Assembly: GCA_000769715.1 (NCBI GenBank)
Contig: JROS01000008.1
Location: 27,118-91,117, forward strand
Length of the DNA stretch: 64,000 nt
Direction of reading: 5' to 3'
DNA from: Desulfobulbus sp. Tol-SR
Lineage (GTDB): Bacteria > Desulfobacterota > Desulfobulbia > Desulfobulbales > Desulfocapsaceae
The first letter of the stretch is position 1. The number at the start of each line of letters is the position of its first letter. Position numbers and translations under genes: made by a program. Positions 53,144 through 62,466 of this stretch are shown one piece after another. The notes under the pieces are model-generated. The model did not search any database, had not been told where the DNA came from, and saw only the letters and a list, made by a program, of their open reading frames with translations.

Positions 53144-56100
53144 ATGCAGACAACGGCGGAACGGCAGTGGCGGTTCTGGATCGATCGCGGCGGCACCTTC
53201 ACCGATGTCGTCGCCCGGCGCCCGGACGGGACGATCGCCACCGGCAAATTCCTCTCCGAGTGCCCGGAGCGGTATGCGGATGCCACCGTCCACGGCATCA
53301 GGACGCTGCTGGGGCTGGATGCCGCCGCCCCCATCCCCTGTGAGCGCATCGCCGAGGTGCGGATGGGCACCACCGTCGCCACCAACGCCCTGCTCGAACG
53401 CCGCGGCGAGCCGACCCTGCTGGTGATCACCGAGGGCTTCGGCGACGCGCTGCAAATCGGCTATCAGGACCGGCCCCAAATCTTCGCCCGCCGCATCGTC
53501 CTGCCGGAGATGCTGTATGCCGGCGTGGTCGAGGCGAGGGAGCGGGTCGCCGCCGACGGCACCGTCATCCAGCCCCTCGACGAACCGCGGCTGGAGCGGG
53601 ATCTCCGGCGCTTTCGGCGCCAGGGCATCGCCGCGGTGGCGATCGTCCTGCTGCACGGCTACCGTTATCCCCGGCACGAGGAGCGGACCGCCGCGCTGGC
53701 GGCGGCGGCCGGCTTCGCCCACATCTCGGTCAGCCACCGGGTCAGTCCGCTGATCAAGCTGGTGGCCCGCGGCGACACCACCGTCGTCGACGCCTACCTG
53801 ACCCCGCTGCTGCGCCGCTACGTCGACCGGGTGGCGACCCGGCTCGGCGCCGCCGGGGCCTCGCCCCGCCTGCAGTTCATGCAGTCGAACGGCGGCCTGA
53901 CCGCCGCCGCCCGCTTCCGCGGCCGCGATGCGGTGCTGTCGGGGCCGGCCGGCGGGGTGGTGGGGATGGTGCAGACCGCGCTTGGGGCCGGTTGCCGCCG
54001 CCTGATCGGTTTCGACATGGGCGGCACCTCGACCGATGTCACCCATTACGCCGGCGACTACGAGCGCAGTTTCGAGACCATGGTCGCCGGCGTCAGGGTG
54101 CGGGCGCCGATGATGCATATCCACACCGTCGCCGCCGGCGGCGGCTCGATCCTCCATTTCGACGGCAGCCGCTATCGAGTCGGGCCGCAGTCGGCCGGGG
54201 CCGACCCCGGACCGGCCAGCTACCGCCGCGGCGGACCGTTGACCGTGACCGACGCCAACCTGCTGCTCGGCCGGATCCAGGCCGCCCACTTCCCGCCGGT
54301 CTTCGGCCTCGGGGGCGACGAGGCCCTCGACGGGGAGGTGGTCCGCCGCCGTTTCGTCCAACTGGCCGCCGATATCGCCGCCGCCACCGGCAGTTCCGTC
54401 CCGGCGCCGGAACAGGTGGCGGCGGGCTTTCTGCGGATCGCGGTCCACAACATGGCCAACGCCATCAAGAAGATCTCGGTCCAGCGCGGCTACGACGTCA
54501 CCGGCTACACCCTGCAGTGCTTCGGCGGCGCCGGCGGCCAGCACGCCTGTCCGGTGGCCGATGCCCTCGGCATCCGCCGGATCTTCGTCCACCCGCTGGC
54601 CGGCGTGCTCTCGGCCTACGGCATGGGGCTGGCCGATATCCGGGCCCTGCGCCAGATCCAGGTCGACCAGCCGTTGGCCCGGCCCGATATCGCGGCGGTC
54701 CTGGCCGCCGCCGCCGAACCGCTGCGCCGCGCCGCCTGGCGCGAGGTGGGGGAACAGGGGATCGACGAGGCCGATATCGCCGTGCAGTGCCAGGTCCACC
54801 TGCGCTACCACGGCACCGATACCGCCTTCGCCGTCGATCTCGATGCGCCGGCGACGATGCGCCGGGCCTTCGAAGCCATTCACCGCCAGCGCTTCGGCTT
54901 CATCACCCCCGCCCGGCCGCTGGTGGTCGAAGCGTTGACGGTCGAGGCGGTGGGGGCGAGCGGGGCAGGGGCCGAGGAGGAACTGGCGCTGACGGATCAT
55001 GAACCGCGGCCGGTCGAGGCGGTGGCGATGTGGGGCGAGGGCGGGTGGCGGAGAGTGCCGCTGTATAAGCGCGACCAATTGCTGCCGGGTCAGCGGCTGG
55101 CCGGACCGGCGATCATCGCCGAGGCCACCGGCACGCTGGTGGTCGATTGCGGCTGGCGGGCGACGGTCAACCGCCGCCGCCATCTGCTCCTCGAGCGCTA
55201 TCTGGAGCGGCCGGGGCGGGCCAACCTGGGCACCAGGGTCGACCCGGTGCTGCTCGAGGTCTTCAACAACCTCTTCATGGCTGTGGCCGAACAGATGGGG
55301 GTGACCCTGGCCAACACCGCCACTTCGGTCAATATCAAGGAACGGCTCGACTTTTCCTGCGCCATCTTCGATTCGGGAGGCAACCTCGTCGCCAACGCGC
55401 CCCATGTCCCGGTCCATCTCGGCTCGATGGGCGAGTCGGTCAAGGCCATCATCGCCGGCAACCGCCTGTCGATGCGGCCCGGCGACGTCTTCATGCTCAA
55501 CGCCCCGTACAACGGCGGCACCCACCTGCCCGACGTCACCGTCATCACCCCCTGCTTCGACGACCAGGGAGAGGAGGTCCTGTTCTACCTCGGCTCGCGC
55601 GGCCACCATGCCGACATCGGCGGTCGCACCCCGGGTTCGTCGCCGCCGGACAGCCGCCGCATCGAGGAGGAGGGGGTGGTCATCGACAACTGGCTGCTGG
55701 TACGGCAGGGGCGGCTGCGCGAGGCTGCGACTCGGCGGCTGCTGACCTCGGGGGCCTGGCCCTGCCGCAACGTCGACCAGAACATGGCCGACCTGAGGGC
55801 CCAGATCGCCGCCAACGCCACCGGCCTGCGGGAACTGCGGGCCATGGTCGGCCGGTACGGGCTGGCGACGGTATCGGCCTACATGGGCCATGTCCAGGCC
55901 AACGCCGAGGAGTCGGTGCGGCGGGTGCTGGCGGTGCTGCGGGACGGCTCGTTCACCTACCGGCTCGACAACGGCAGCGTGATCCGGGTGGCGATCCGGG
56001 TCGAGCGGGCGGCCCGCGCCGCGACCATCGACTTCAGCGGCACCTCGCCGCAGCACCGGGGCAACGGCAACGCCCCGCGGGCGGTGTGCCGGGCGGCGGT

Positions 56101-56770
56101 GCTCTACGTCTTCCGCACCCTGGTCGACGACGACATCCCGCTCAACGAGGGCTGCCTCAAGCCGTTGCACCTCATCATCCCCGAGGGGTCGATGCTCAGT
56201 CCCCGCTATCCGGCGGCGGTCATCGCCGGCAACACCGAGATTTCCCAGGCCATCACCGACGCCCTCTACGGCGCCCTGGGGGTGCTCGCCTCGTCGCAGG
56301 GGACGATGAACAACCTCCTCTACGGCAACGACCGTTACCAGAACTACGAGACGATCTGCGGCGGCACCGGCGCCGGCCCGGACCACCCCGGCACCGCGGC
56401 GGTGCACAGCCACATGACCAACACCCGGATGACCGACCCGGAGGTATTGGAGAGCCGCTTTCCGGTGCGAGTCGAGGAATTTTCCATTCGCCGCGGCTCG
56501 GGCGGGGCAGGGAAATATCGCGGCGGTGACGGGGCGGTGCGCCGGCTCCGCTTCCTCGAGGCGATGACGGTGACCATCCTCTCGTCGCACCGGACCACCG
56601 AGCCCTACGGCCTGGCCGGTGGCGGCGCCGGGGCGAAGGGGAAAAACACGCTGCTCCGGGCCGACGGCACCGTGGTGGCACTGGCCGGCAATGCCGCGGT
56701 CGAGGTCGAGCCGGACGACCGGATCGTCATCGAGACCCCCGGCGGCGGCGGGTACGGGGAAGAGGAGTGA
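53144..56770 (+). CDS. 5-oxoprolinase/hydantoinase, fused A and B domains
   Basis: This 1,208-residue ATP-dependent amidohydrolase has both halves in one chain. The HyuA-like part (about 1-690) starts [19 protein letters not shown] and has [19 protein letters not shown]. The HyuB-like part (about 700-1205) has [18 protein letters not shown] and ends [11 protein letters not shown]. This is the arrangement of eukaryotic-type and many bacterial 5-oxoprolinases, which open 5-oxoproline to glutamate, although N-methylhydantoin or acetophenone-type substrates are possible. The gene is divergent from def and stands alone. A clear ribosome site is not visible. Confidence 0.9.
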   Translation: MQTTAERQWRFWIDRGGTFTDVVARRPDGTIATGKFLSECPERYADATVHGIRTLLGLDAAAPIPCERIAEVRMGTTVATNALLERRGEPTLLVITEGFGDALQIGYQDRPQIFARRIVLPEMLYAGVVEARERVAADGTVIQPLDEPRLERDLRRFRRQGIAAVAIVLLHGYRYPRHEERTAALAAAAGFAHISVSHRVSPLIKLVARGDTTVVDAYLTPLLRRYVDRVATRLGAAGASPRLQFMQSNGGLTAAARFRGRDAVLSGPAGGVVGMVQTALGAGCRRLIGFDMGGTSTDVTHYAGDYERSFETMVAGVRVRAPMMHIHTVAAGGGSILHFDGSRYRVGPQSAGADPGPASYRRGGPLTVTDANLLLGRIQAAHFPPVFGLGGDEALDGEVVRRRFVQLAADIAAATGSSVPAPEQVAAGFLRIAVHNMANAIKKISVQRGYDVTGYTLQCFGGAGGQHACPVADALGIRRIFVHPLAGVLSAYGMGLADIRALRQIQVDQPLARPDIAAVLAAAAEPLRRAAWREVGEQGIDEADIAVQCQVHLRYHGTDTAFAVDLDAPATMRRAFEAIHRQRFGFITPARPLVVEALTVEAVGASGAGAEEELALTDHEPRPVEAVAMWGEGGWRRVPLYKRDQLLPGQRLAGPAIIAEATGTLVVDCGWRATVNRRRHLLLERYLERPGRANLGTRVDPVLLEVFNNLFMAVAEQMGVTLANTATSVNIKERLDFSCAIFDSGGNLVANAPHVPVHLGSMGESVKAIIAGNRLSMRPGDVFMLNAPYNGGTHLPDVTVITPCFDDQGEEVLFYLGSRGHHADIGGRTPGSSPPDSRRIEEEGVVIDNWLLVRQGRLREAATRRLLTSGAWPCRNVDQNMADLRAQIAANATGLRELRAMVGRYGLATVSAYMGHVQANAEESVRRVLAVLRDGSFTYRLDNGSVIRVAIRVERAARAATIDFSGTSPQHRGNGNAPRAVCRAAVLYVFRTLVDDDIPLNEGCLKPLHLIIPEGSMLSPRYPAAVIAGNTEISQAITDALYGALGVLASSQGTMNNLLYGNDRYQNYETICGGTGAGPDHPGTAAVHSHMTNTRMTDPEVLESRFPVRVEEFSIRRGSGGAGKYRGGDGAVRRLRFLEAMTVTILSSHRTTEPYGLAGGGAGAKGKNTLLRADGTVVALAGNAAVEVEPDDRIVIETPGGGGYGEEE

Positions 56771-56913
56771 GAAATCGGGCAGATTGGTGGCTGCGCCGAT
56801 CCAGATTGGACTGCAGGGAGTTTTTGAGATGCCGGGCCGGTCATCCGGCGTGACCGTTGTCGGTCCGGGGCTGGGGGGATGCGGAGCGACGGTTTCGGCT
56901 GTCGCCTGAGCGG

Positions 56914-57957
56914 TCAGAAATTGAAGATCCGGGGGAAGAGCTTCGTCCCCGCCAGGTTGCCGGTGTCGGCCTCGAGCGAGATGATGATTCCGGGATTGAC
57001 CTCCCGGTCGTGGTCCTCCGGAAACCCCACCTGGGGCGCGACTTCCAGAACCAGCCAGTCCCGGAGAAAGCGCTGGCGGTAGCGCACCCTGAACTGCAGG
57101 TCGGTCATCTTGTACGATTCTTCGGTGTCGAAATAGTTGCCGATCTCATGGCGCAGGGCCTTTTCTTCGTTGATTTTCTGGAACAGGGCGAAGACCAGGG
57201 AATGGGGCAGACCGTCCTCCTCGACGTGCCAATTGGCGGTGGCCTTGGTCCGGAAGAGGAAACGCTCGCCCAGCGGGCGCCAGAATTCGTAAGAGAGAAT
57301 GTCCTCCCACTCATCGTCGGTGTAATAGTTCAGGCGATTGACGAGGCGTCCCTGCCACGAGCCGATGGGAAGGGAACGACGATAGCGGATGCCGGTGTAG
57401 AGATAGTCGAAAGAGGCGCCGAGGGTGGCCGATAGATTGTCCTTTTCGCTCTCGCGGAAAAAATACTGCAGCGCGGCACTGATCTCACGATTTTCCGCCC
57501 CCTGGTGACGGGGAATGGCGGAGATGGGGTTGTCGTCGGCGACGAACTCCTCGTCGTCGGAGGCGGCGATGATGAGATTGATCTTCTGACTGAGATTGGG
57601 CAGATGGATCCTGCCGCTGATCTTCGGCTTGATCTCGAAGTGCTCGAATCGCGTGTAGCCGCCGCTCAGTTCGAAGCGGATCCGGGTCCGGTTTTCTTCA
57701 TACCTGACGATGTCATCGTAAAAAAACTGGTCGAGCCACTCGGCGGCGTCAACGACCGCTACCGAGGTCTGTTCCTGGGCGGTATCGATCATCGGCAATT
57801 CCTCCTCCGCCGTCGGGACGGCGGTCTGGGCCGGTGCCGATTCGGCGACGAGCGGCAGCAGGCAACCGATCAGCAGGCAGGGGAGGGGCAGGGTTGCCGG
57901 TGAGATCCGCCGCAGCAGGGTTGTCCAGTCGGGGAGAAAGATGTTCCGCTTCGCCAT
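56914..57957 (-). CDS. Putative outer-membrane beta-barrel protein, function unknown
   Basis: This 347-residue protein has a probable signal peptide (hydrophobic stretch about 20-38, ending near APAQ). The body alternates polar and aromatic residues in short strands with conserved turns (YFRESEKDNLSATLGASFDY, QFRVRYRQRFLRDWLVLEV) and ends in Phe, the pattern of an outer-membrane barrel. I do not recognise a family with known function. GAGGAATT precedes the ATG at 57957, and a promoter lies at 58002-58030. Confidence 0.7.
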   Translation of the reverse strand: MAKRNIFLPDWTTLLRRISPATLPLPCLLIGCLLPLVAESAPAQTAVPTAEEELPMIDTAQEQTSVAVVDAAEWLDQFFYDDIVRYEENRTRIRFELSGGYTRFEHFEIKPKISGRIHLPNLSQKINLIIAASDDEEFVADDNPISAIPRHQGAENREISAALQYFFRESEKDNLSATLGASFDYLYTGIRYRRSLPIGSWQGRLVNRLNYYTDDEWEDILSYEFWRPLGERFLFRTKATANWHVEEDGLPHSLVFALFQKINEEKALRHEIGNYFDTEESYKMTDLQFRVRYRQRFLRDWLVLEVAPQVGFPEDHDREVNPGIIISLEADTGNLAGTKLFPRIFNF

Positions 57958-58001
57958 AGTCAATTCCTCGTCGGTAAGTGGAATCGTTTCCGTGTCCGTC
58001 C

Positions 58002-58030
58002 AGTATATAGCAAAAAGGCGGGCGAAACAA
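58002..58030 (-). promoter_or_regulatory. Sigma-70 promoter of the beta-barrel gene
   Basis: On the minus strand TTGTTT (58030-58025) and TATACT (58007-58002) are 17 bases apart, giving a leader of about 40 bases before the ATG at 57957. Confidence 0.5.
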
Positions 58031-58218
58031 ATGCCGGGAGGGAAAATACTCTGTTGAGATCTATCGGGATGTGAGGCGATAATCGCGCTGCACGGCGTTT
58101 GCACGGAAGGGGCGACCCCGGCGCAGTCAGATCGGGAGTACGGGGAGAAAGCGGGGAGAACGGTGCGAGGTCGGGCCGGCTGGGTTCGATCAACCGTGGG
58201 GAGTGAAATGAAGGGGTA

Positions 58219-58248
58219 CCATACCGGCGGATGTTCTCGCCGGTATGG
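58219..58248 (-). terminator. Hairpin after the rhodanese gene, terminator-like
   Basis: A perfect 11-bp stem, CCATACCGGCG with CGCCGGTATGG, has an 8-base loop and lies about 20 bases after the rhodanese stop. The following minus-strand bases are only moderately T-rich, so termination is likely but not certain. The rest of 57958-58269 holds only the promoter above. Confidence 0.55.
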
Positions 58249-58269
58249 TGGTGAGAGGAGTACTGCCTG

Positions 58270-59019
58270 TTACGGCCTGATGATCTCGCAGTCGCACTCG
58301 GCGTCTTCGATGTTCAGCAGCAGGAACTTGACGTTGTAGCCGTTCTTGATCAGCTGCTGGTAGGCCATGTCGGCCCGGGCACCGGTGCTGCAGTGGATGA
58401 AGATCTGCTTGTCCTTCGGCAGTTCGTTCATCCGTTTGTGAATCTCGTCGAGCGGGATGTTGATGGTGTTCCGGAAGATCCCGTTTTCCGCCACCTCTTC
58501 CTTGGTGCGGGAATCGATGACGATGGTGTTGGGGATCTTGCCTTCGGTCGCCTTCTTGAATTCGGCCACCGAGATCTCGCCCTTGCCGAGCTTGCGCTGC
58601 CACTTGATCTCGGTGGAGAGGATCGGCCCGGACTCGATCTTGCCGCCGCCGGCGACCCAGCCCTGGTAGTTGCCTTCGATGGCCGAGACGTAATTGAACC
58701 CGTCCTGGCGCAGGTCCTTGACCGCCGCCTTCAGTTCTTCGTCGCGGTCGCTGTAGAGGATGACCGGGGCGTTGCGCGGGATATCGTCGACCCGGTCGGC
58801 CAGCTTGGCATAGGGGACGGAAACGGCCCGCGGCACCCGGCCGGCCACCGCCTTGTTGGTGGCCCGCAGATCGATGATGACGACATTGCCCTTGAGCACG
58901 AAATCATTGGTGGCGTAGGTCGGCTGGCCTGCCTTGGCCCATGCCGGTTCGCCGTCGAGGTAGACGCGTATGTTCTTGTAGCCGAGTTTTTTCGCCAGAC
59001 CGGCGTTTTTGGTGGACAT
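58270..59019 (-). CDS. Rhodanese-repeat protein, C-terminal part (possibly a selenoprotein)
   Basis: This is the intact part downstream of an in-frame TGA. It begins MSTKNAGLAKKLGYKNIRVY, the second half of a rhodanese domain. Then come a full domain without catalytic Cys (VVIIDLRATNKAVAGRVPRA) and a full domain with active-site Cys in FIHCSTGARADMAY. The same frame continues upstream through TGA at 59025-59023 into IQVFYCGGPT. The TGA falls where I recall relatives having Cys (GGPTC), and a SECIS-like hairpin follows it. No ribosome site precedes the ATG at 59019, so independent translation is unlikely. The protein is a sulfur-transferase-like exported lipoprotein in origin. Confidence 0.7.
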   Translation of the reverse strand: MSTKNAGLAKKLGYKNIRVYLDGEPAWAKAGQPTYATNDFVLKGNVVIIDLRATNKAVAGRVPRAVSVPYAKLADRVDDIPRNAPVILYSDRDEELKAAVKDLRQDGFNYVSAIEGNYQGWVAGGGKIESGPILSTEIKWQRKLGKGEISVAEFKKATEGKIPNTIVIDSRTKEEVAENGIFRNTINIPLDEIHKRMNELPKDKQIFIHCSTGARADMAYQQLIKNGYNVKFLLLNIEDAECDCEIIRP

Positions 59020-59025
59020 GCCTCA
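58993..59025 (-). promoter_or_regulatory. Putative bacterial SECIS element with TGA (Sec) codon
   Basis: The TGA at 59025-59023 is followed after 17 bases by the hairpin CGCC-GGTCT-GGCG (59005-58993). The five-base loop GGUCU contains the G-U pair required by SelB and equals the loop of the E. coli fdhF SECIS as I recall it. The loop begins 21 bases after the TGA, within the accepted range. The stem is short (4 bp, all GC). Confidence 0.55.
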
Positions 59026-59434
59026 CGTGGGGCCTCCGCAATAGAAGACCTGGATCGGTGACGCCTTGCGGCAGCTTGGCGAGGTTGGGTTTGATCGAAA
59101 CGGCGTGGGCAACCTTGTCGCGCATCTCGTAGGCGATGGTGACTGAATCGCCCTTCTTGGCAAATTCGATCCCGGCGGTCTTGTCGTCGAACAGGACCAG
59201 CATCGTCTCGGCCTTGCCCTCCGGCCCGACACTGATCGATATCGTCTTTGCCTTCTTCGAGACGTCGCCGATGACGCCCTTATAGACCGGGCCTTCCTTT
59301 TTCCGGGCGGATGCAGCCGGGGCGGCCGGGGATGCCGCAGTACCGGTTGGCTTCCGTTCGGCGCAACCCGCCATCACGAATGACAGCAGTAACAGAACAA
59401 AGGCCAGTTTTCCTAGTGAAGCTGGTCTGTACAT
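59020..59434 (-). pseudogene. N-terminal part of the rhodanese lipoprotein, frameshifted
   Basis: The frame starts MYRPASLGKLAFVLLLLSFV and has a lipobox ending in GC (Cys24), then a small beta domain (VYKGVIGDVSKKAKTISISV ... HAVSIKPNLAKLPQGV). At about 59057 the sense passes to another frame, which reads PIQVFYCGGPT and then the TGA. The first half of a rhodanese domain, about 50 residues expected between LPQGVT and VFYCGGPT, is missing. So one deletion with a frameshift separates the lipoprotein head from the rhodanese repeats. This could be decay or an assembly error. A promoter lies at 59483-59511. Confidence 0.6.
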
Positions 59435-59482
59435 GAATCTCCTCCTCTAGTTTGAAAAGTGATAACTGACCAAATTATAGAA

Positions 59483-59511
59483 TATAATATAATACTTTAA
59501 TATTGAGTCAA
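59483..59511 (-). promoter_or_regulatory. Sigma-70 promoter of the rhodanese lipoprotein gene
   Basis: On the minus strand TTGACT (59511-59506) is followed after 16-17 bases by TATTAT/ATTATA (59489-59483) in a very AT-rich stretch. The leader to the ATG at 59434 is about 40 bases. Confidence 0.5.
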
Positions 59512-59715
59512 AGGAATTTTTGATAAATGGAATCTTTCTCATTGGGGAAACATGGGGGTACCCGGTGCCGTCCCCACAGGGGACGGTTCAAAGACCGGTA
59601 ACCGCACACCGGCGATCCGACGAAGGCACGGATACTATTGTCTTTCCGGGGAAAGTACGGTAGGTTGCGCCGGACAATCGACCGCTCTGGCCAACTCTCT
59701 TCAATGCGTACCCGT

Positions 59716-60333
59716 ATGATCGAACTTCACAATATACTTTTTTTCGGTGGCAGCTATCTCCTCGGGGCGGTGCCGTTCGGGCTGATCATCGGCCGGATGG
59801 CAGGGATCGATGTCCGCCGGGAGGGGAGCCGCAATATCGGCGCGACTAATGTCGGGAGGGTCCTCGGCAAGAAATTCGGGGCCCTGACCCTTCTCTGTGA
59901 TGGGTTGAAAGGATTTCTGCCGATGCTGGCGGCCGCCCGTCTGCTGCCGGCGTCGGAACAGAAGGAACTGCTGGTCTGCCTCTGCGGCGCGCTGGCCGTC
60001 ACCGGCCACATGTTCTCAATTTATCTCGGCTTCAAGGGAGGGAAGGGGGTGGCGACGAGCCTCGGCGTCTTTCTCTTCCTCTCGCCGGCGGCGACCGGTA
60101 TCAGCCTCGCCGTCTTTATCGCCGCGGTTGGGCTGACCGGCTTCGTCTCGGTCGGTTCACTGCTGGCGGCAGGACTGATCCCACTGTGGCTCTGGCTGCT
60201 GGGGGCGTCGACAACGGTGATCGTCACGGCGGCGGTCGTGTCGGCCCTGATCTGGGTCAAGCACCACGAAAATATCGCCCGCCTGCTGCAGGGCCGGGAA
60301 AAGAGCTGGAAGACCGAAAAAAAACAGAGATGA
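59716..60333 (+). CDS. plsY: Glycerol-3-phosphate acyltransferase PlsY
   Basis: This 205-residue inner-membrane enzyme transfers acyl groups from acyl-phosphate to glycerol-3-phosphate. All three PlsY motifs are present: REGSRNIGATNVGR, CDGLKGFLPML and GHMFSIYLGFKGGKGVATSLG. The ATG at 59716 gives the usual short N-terminus (MIELHNILFFGGSYLLGAVPFG); ATGs at 59704 and 59638 are in frame but add non-membrane residues. No clear ribosome site is seen for any of them. The rest of the gap 59435-59715 holds only the minus-strand promoter. Confidence 0.92.
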   Translation: MIELHNILFFGGSYLLGAVPFGLIIGRMAGIDVRREGSRNIGATNVGRVLGKKFGALTLLCDGLKGFLPMLAAARLLPASEQKELLVCLCGALAVTGHMFSIYLGFKGGKGVATSLGVFLFLSPAATGISLAVFIAAVGLTGFVSVGSLLAAGLIPLWLWLLGASTTVIVTAAVVSALIWVKHHENIARLLQGREKSWKTEKKQR

Positions 60334-60374
60334 CGGGGAGTGGCAGTGGGTCTGGAAAGAAGCGGTAGTGGGCC

Positions 60375-60521
60375 TTACTTCACGGATTGCGTCACTCTCT
60401 CGGCGACGACCTGAGTAAATAGCTCGCAATATTCTTTGATCAACTGTTTGCGCTCGGCAGGTTCGAGTCTGAAATAAATCGGGCTGAGCATCAGTATCCG
60501 GATTGCCTGTCTGGGGGTCAT
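60375..60521 (-). CDS. Small hypothetical protein (48 residues)
   Basis: The gene encodes 48 residues, MTPRQAIRILMLSPIYFRLE followed by a charged helix (PAERKQLIKEYCELF). I recall similar short proteins in Desulfobacterota genomes but no function. AAAGGAAC lies a few bases before the ATG at 60521. It converges on plsY with 41 bases between the stops. Confidence 0.5.
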   Translation of the reverse strand: MTPRQAIRILMLSPIYFRLEPAERKQLIKEYCELFTQVVAERVTQSVK

Positions 60522-60533
60522 GACCAGTTCCTT

Positions 60534-61046
60534 TCACGCTGAGGCGAAGCGCTCAGCTGCCATATTACCATAAACCGATTCAATCTTGAAAACCGTAACA
60601 ATTCCATAATCAGAAAGCAATGAATTCATGATGATCCGGGGGTATTGCCGATGTTTTTCGAGTAGCGCATATACCTCGTCGAGGATGTCGGCCGTGGCCA
60701 TCGCCGAACCAACCAAAGCAGGCGGCTGGACCCGACTCCGGATCGATCTCGGCTTGATTCAGTTGCCATGGGGATCTCGATCGATGTTTGAAGGCCATCT
60801 TCTGCAGCAGATTGACATCGATTGCGGTCAAGGCGAACAGCAGTTTCCGCAGATGGCCTGAGCTCGTGCAGGTGAGGGCCTGGACGTCCGTCGGGACGAG
60901 TGCGGCGGTGAGCACCCACCAGATGCGTGTGACATCCGGCGGTACAGCCGGTCCCGTTCCATCGGGCAGATGATGCCGCAGCAATGGCCGGTGCCGAAGG
61001 CGACGATCGCCATGGCGCGAACATACTCGAATGATCGCAGATACAT
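60534..61046 (-). pseudogene. Possible frameshifted gene remnant of unknown identity
   Basis: Three successive minus-strand frames look partly protein-like: MYLRSFEYVRAMAIVAFGTG (from 61046), then WWVLTAALVPTDVQALTC with AIDVNLLQKMAFKH, then MATADILDEVYALLEKHRQ with IIMNSLLSDYGIVTVFKIES (ending 60534). No single frame covers them. The region 60522-61398 holds no other gene I can support. I do not recognise a family. It may be a decayed gene or simply non-coding. Confidence 0.25.
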
Positions 61047-61186
61047 GATCCTCCAACCGGCAGCACCTGCGTAAAATGTCTCCCCGGAGTGGGCGGGAGT
61101 TGAGCATGGTGCGGGATCCGGGACATGGGCCTTGTCACTCTGCCCTGCGACCGTGAAAATTTTGATGGGGATCCGTTGATTTTATA

Positions 61187-61213
61187 TTGCAGTCCATTCC
61201 TACATAGTATAAA
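61187..61213 (+). promoter_or_regulatory. Possible promoter of the rubrerythrin gene
   Basis: TTGCAG (61187-61192) and TATAAA (61208-61213) are 15 bases apart, or 16 if ATTGCA is used, in an AT-rich stretch that stands out locally. The leader to the ATG would be about 180 bases. Confidence 0.35.
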
Positions 61214-61398
61214 TTCTCATTTGCAATATGATCCACCGAGACATCCCCGGGTCGAGATGGACGGGGGGCAATGGAGGAGGGAATCGCTGCACTTCTCGAG
61301 GAGATGCGGGTTGTTCTCCGCGCTGCTCACTGCCGACGGGGATGTGACAGGAACCGTTGTACCGGCTTTCAAGCTCACTTCAATACGGAGGAAACATC

Positions 61399-61974
61399 AT
61401 GGCAAGTCTCAGAGGGACCCAGACCGAGAAGAACATTTTGACCGCGTTCAGCGGCGAGTCGCAGGCCCGCAACCGCTACACCTACTTCGCCTCCCAGGCC
61501 AAGAAGGACGGATATGTGCAGATCCAGGCGATTTTCGAGGAAACCGCCAACCAGGAGAAGGAGCACGCCAAACGGCTGTTCAAGCTGCTGGAAGGAGGGG
61601 AAGTCGAGATCACCGCCGCCTTTCCGGCAGGGGTGATCGGCACGACCGTCGACAATCTCAAGGAGGCCGCCGGTGGCGAAAACTATGAATATACGGTCAT
61701 GTATCCGGGTTTCGCCGTGACTGCCCGTAAGGAAGGATTCACCGATATCGCCGCCATCTTCGAGGCCATCGCCGTCGCCGAAAAGCAGCACGAGAAAAGA
61801 TATAAGGATCTGGTGGCCAATATCGAGGCCGGCCGGGTCTTCAAGCGCGACAAGAAGGTCACCTGGCGCTGCCGCAACTGCGGCTACCTGCACGAGGGAG
61901 ACAGCGCTCCCGACCTCTGTGCGGCCTGCGCCCATGAACAGGCCCATTTCGAACTGCTGGGCGAGAACTGGTAA
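61399..61974 (+). CDS. rbr: Rubrerythrin
   Basis: This 191-residue non-heme di-iron peroxidase reduces hydrogen peroxide in anaerobes. The four-helix bundle carries the two E-x-x-H ligand sets in [15 protein letters not shown] and [15 protein letters not shown]. The C-terminal rubredoxin-like domain has [10 protein letters not shown] and [11 protein letters not shown], where the second pair reads C-A-A-C in place of the usual C-P-x-C. CGGAGG precedes the ATG. A strong terminator follows. Confidence 0.95.
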   Translation: MASLRGTQTEKNILTAFSGESQARNRYTYFASQAKKDGYVQIQAIFEETANQEKEHAKRLFKLLEGGEVEITAAFPAGVIGTTVDNLKEAAGGENYEYTVMYPGFAVTARKEGFTDIAAIFEAIAVAEKQHEKRYKDLVANIEAGRVFKRDKKVTWRCRNCGYLHEGDSAPDLCAACAHEQAHFELLGENW

Positions 61975-62001
61975 GAAGTGAGGGGTAAACGGAAGAGGGC
62001 A

Positions 62002-62051
62002 GGAGGGAGCATGGGGCGGGTCGCCGTCCCATGCTCCCTCCTTTTTTTTTT
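62002..62051 (+). terminator. Rho-independent terminator after rubrerythrin
   Basis: A perfect 14-bp stem, GGAGGGAGCATGGG with CCCATGCTCCCTCC, has a 12-base loop and is followed by ten T residues. Confidence 0.95.
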
Positions 62052-62056
62052 GCTGA

Positions 62057-62356
62057 TCAGGACACGCGCAACCGGGTGGGGGCACGGCGGCCGGTTGGGG
62101 CCTTGGTCCGGCCGACAACCCCTGTTGTGTTGCCGACCCCCGAGGCGCCGTTTTTCGCCTTCGGCTCCCTGCCGACCAGATCGGCGCAATGGAAAAAGGC
62201 GTACCAGTCGCTCCGCTGCCTGACCGTGGTATCGGCGGTTTTTTTCTTGCCGGTGGTCTTTTGCCACCAGGACTCGAGACGGGTTCCGACAACAGTGGCC
62301 AGATGAAGAGCACAGACAGTCAGCACGCCAGCCGCGAATAATTCGATAGGTTCCAT
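62057..62356 (-). CDS. Small membrane-anchored protein, function unknown
   Basis: This 99-residue protein begins MEPIELFAAGVLTVCALHLA, a single N-terminal membrane helix. It continues with a basic polar region (TRLESWWQKTTGKKKTAD), an aromatic patch (WYAFFHCADL) and a Gly/Arg-rich tail. GGAGG lies five bases before the ATG at 62356. It is 110 bases downstream of the universal stress gene on the same strand. I know no family for it. Confidence 0.5.
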   Translation of the reverse strand: MEPIELFAAGVLTVCALHLATVVGTRLESWWQKTTGKKKTADTTVRQRSDWYAFFHCADLVGREPKAKNGASGVGNTTGVVGRTKAPTGRRAPTRLRVS

Positions 62357-62466
62357 GATTTCCTCCATATTTTGCCTGAGGACCTGTCGGTTCTCCGTTA
62401 TTCTTCCCGCCTTCCTGCCCGCGGTCCGGCCCGCACCGGAACCCTGTCCGATACCCGGCAGCCCTT

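Noticed and set aside
53135..56590. An open frame of 1,151 codons antisense to the 5-oxoprolinase gene
   Set aside because: It mirrors codon structure of the GC-rich gene, is full of Arg, Gly, Asp and His repeats, has no domain I know and no ribosome site.
61125..61688. A 187-codon plus-strand frame crossing the rubrerythrin start
   Set aside because: Its second half is the rubrerythrin gene in the wrong phase, and the first half has no recognisable features.
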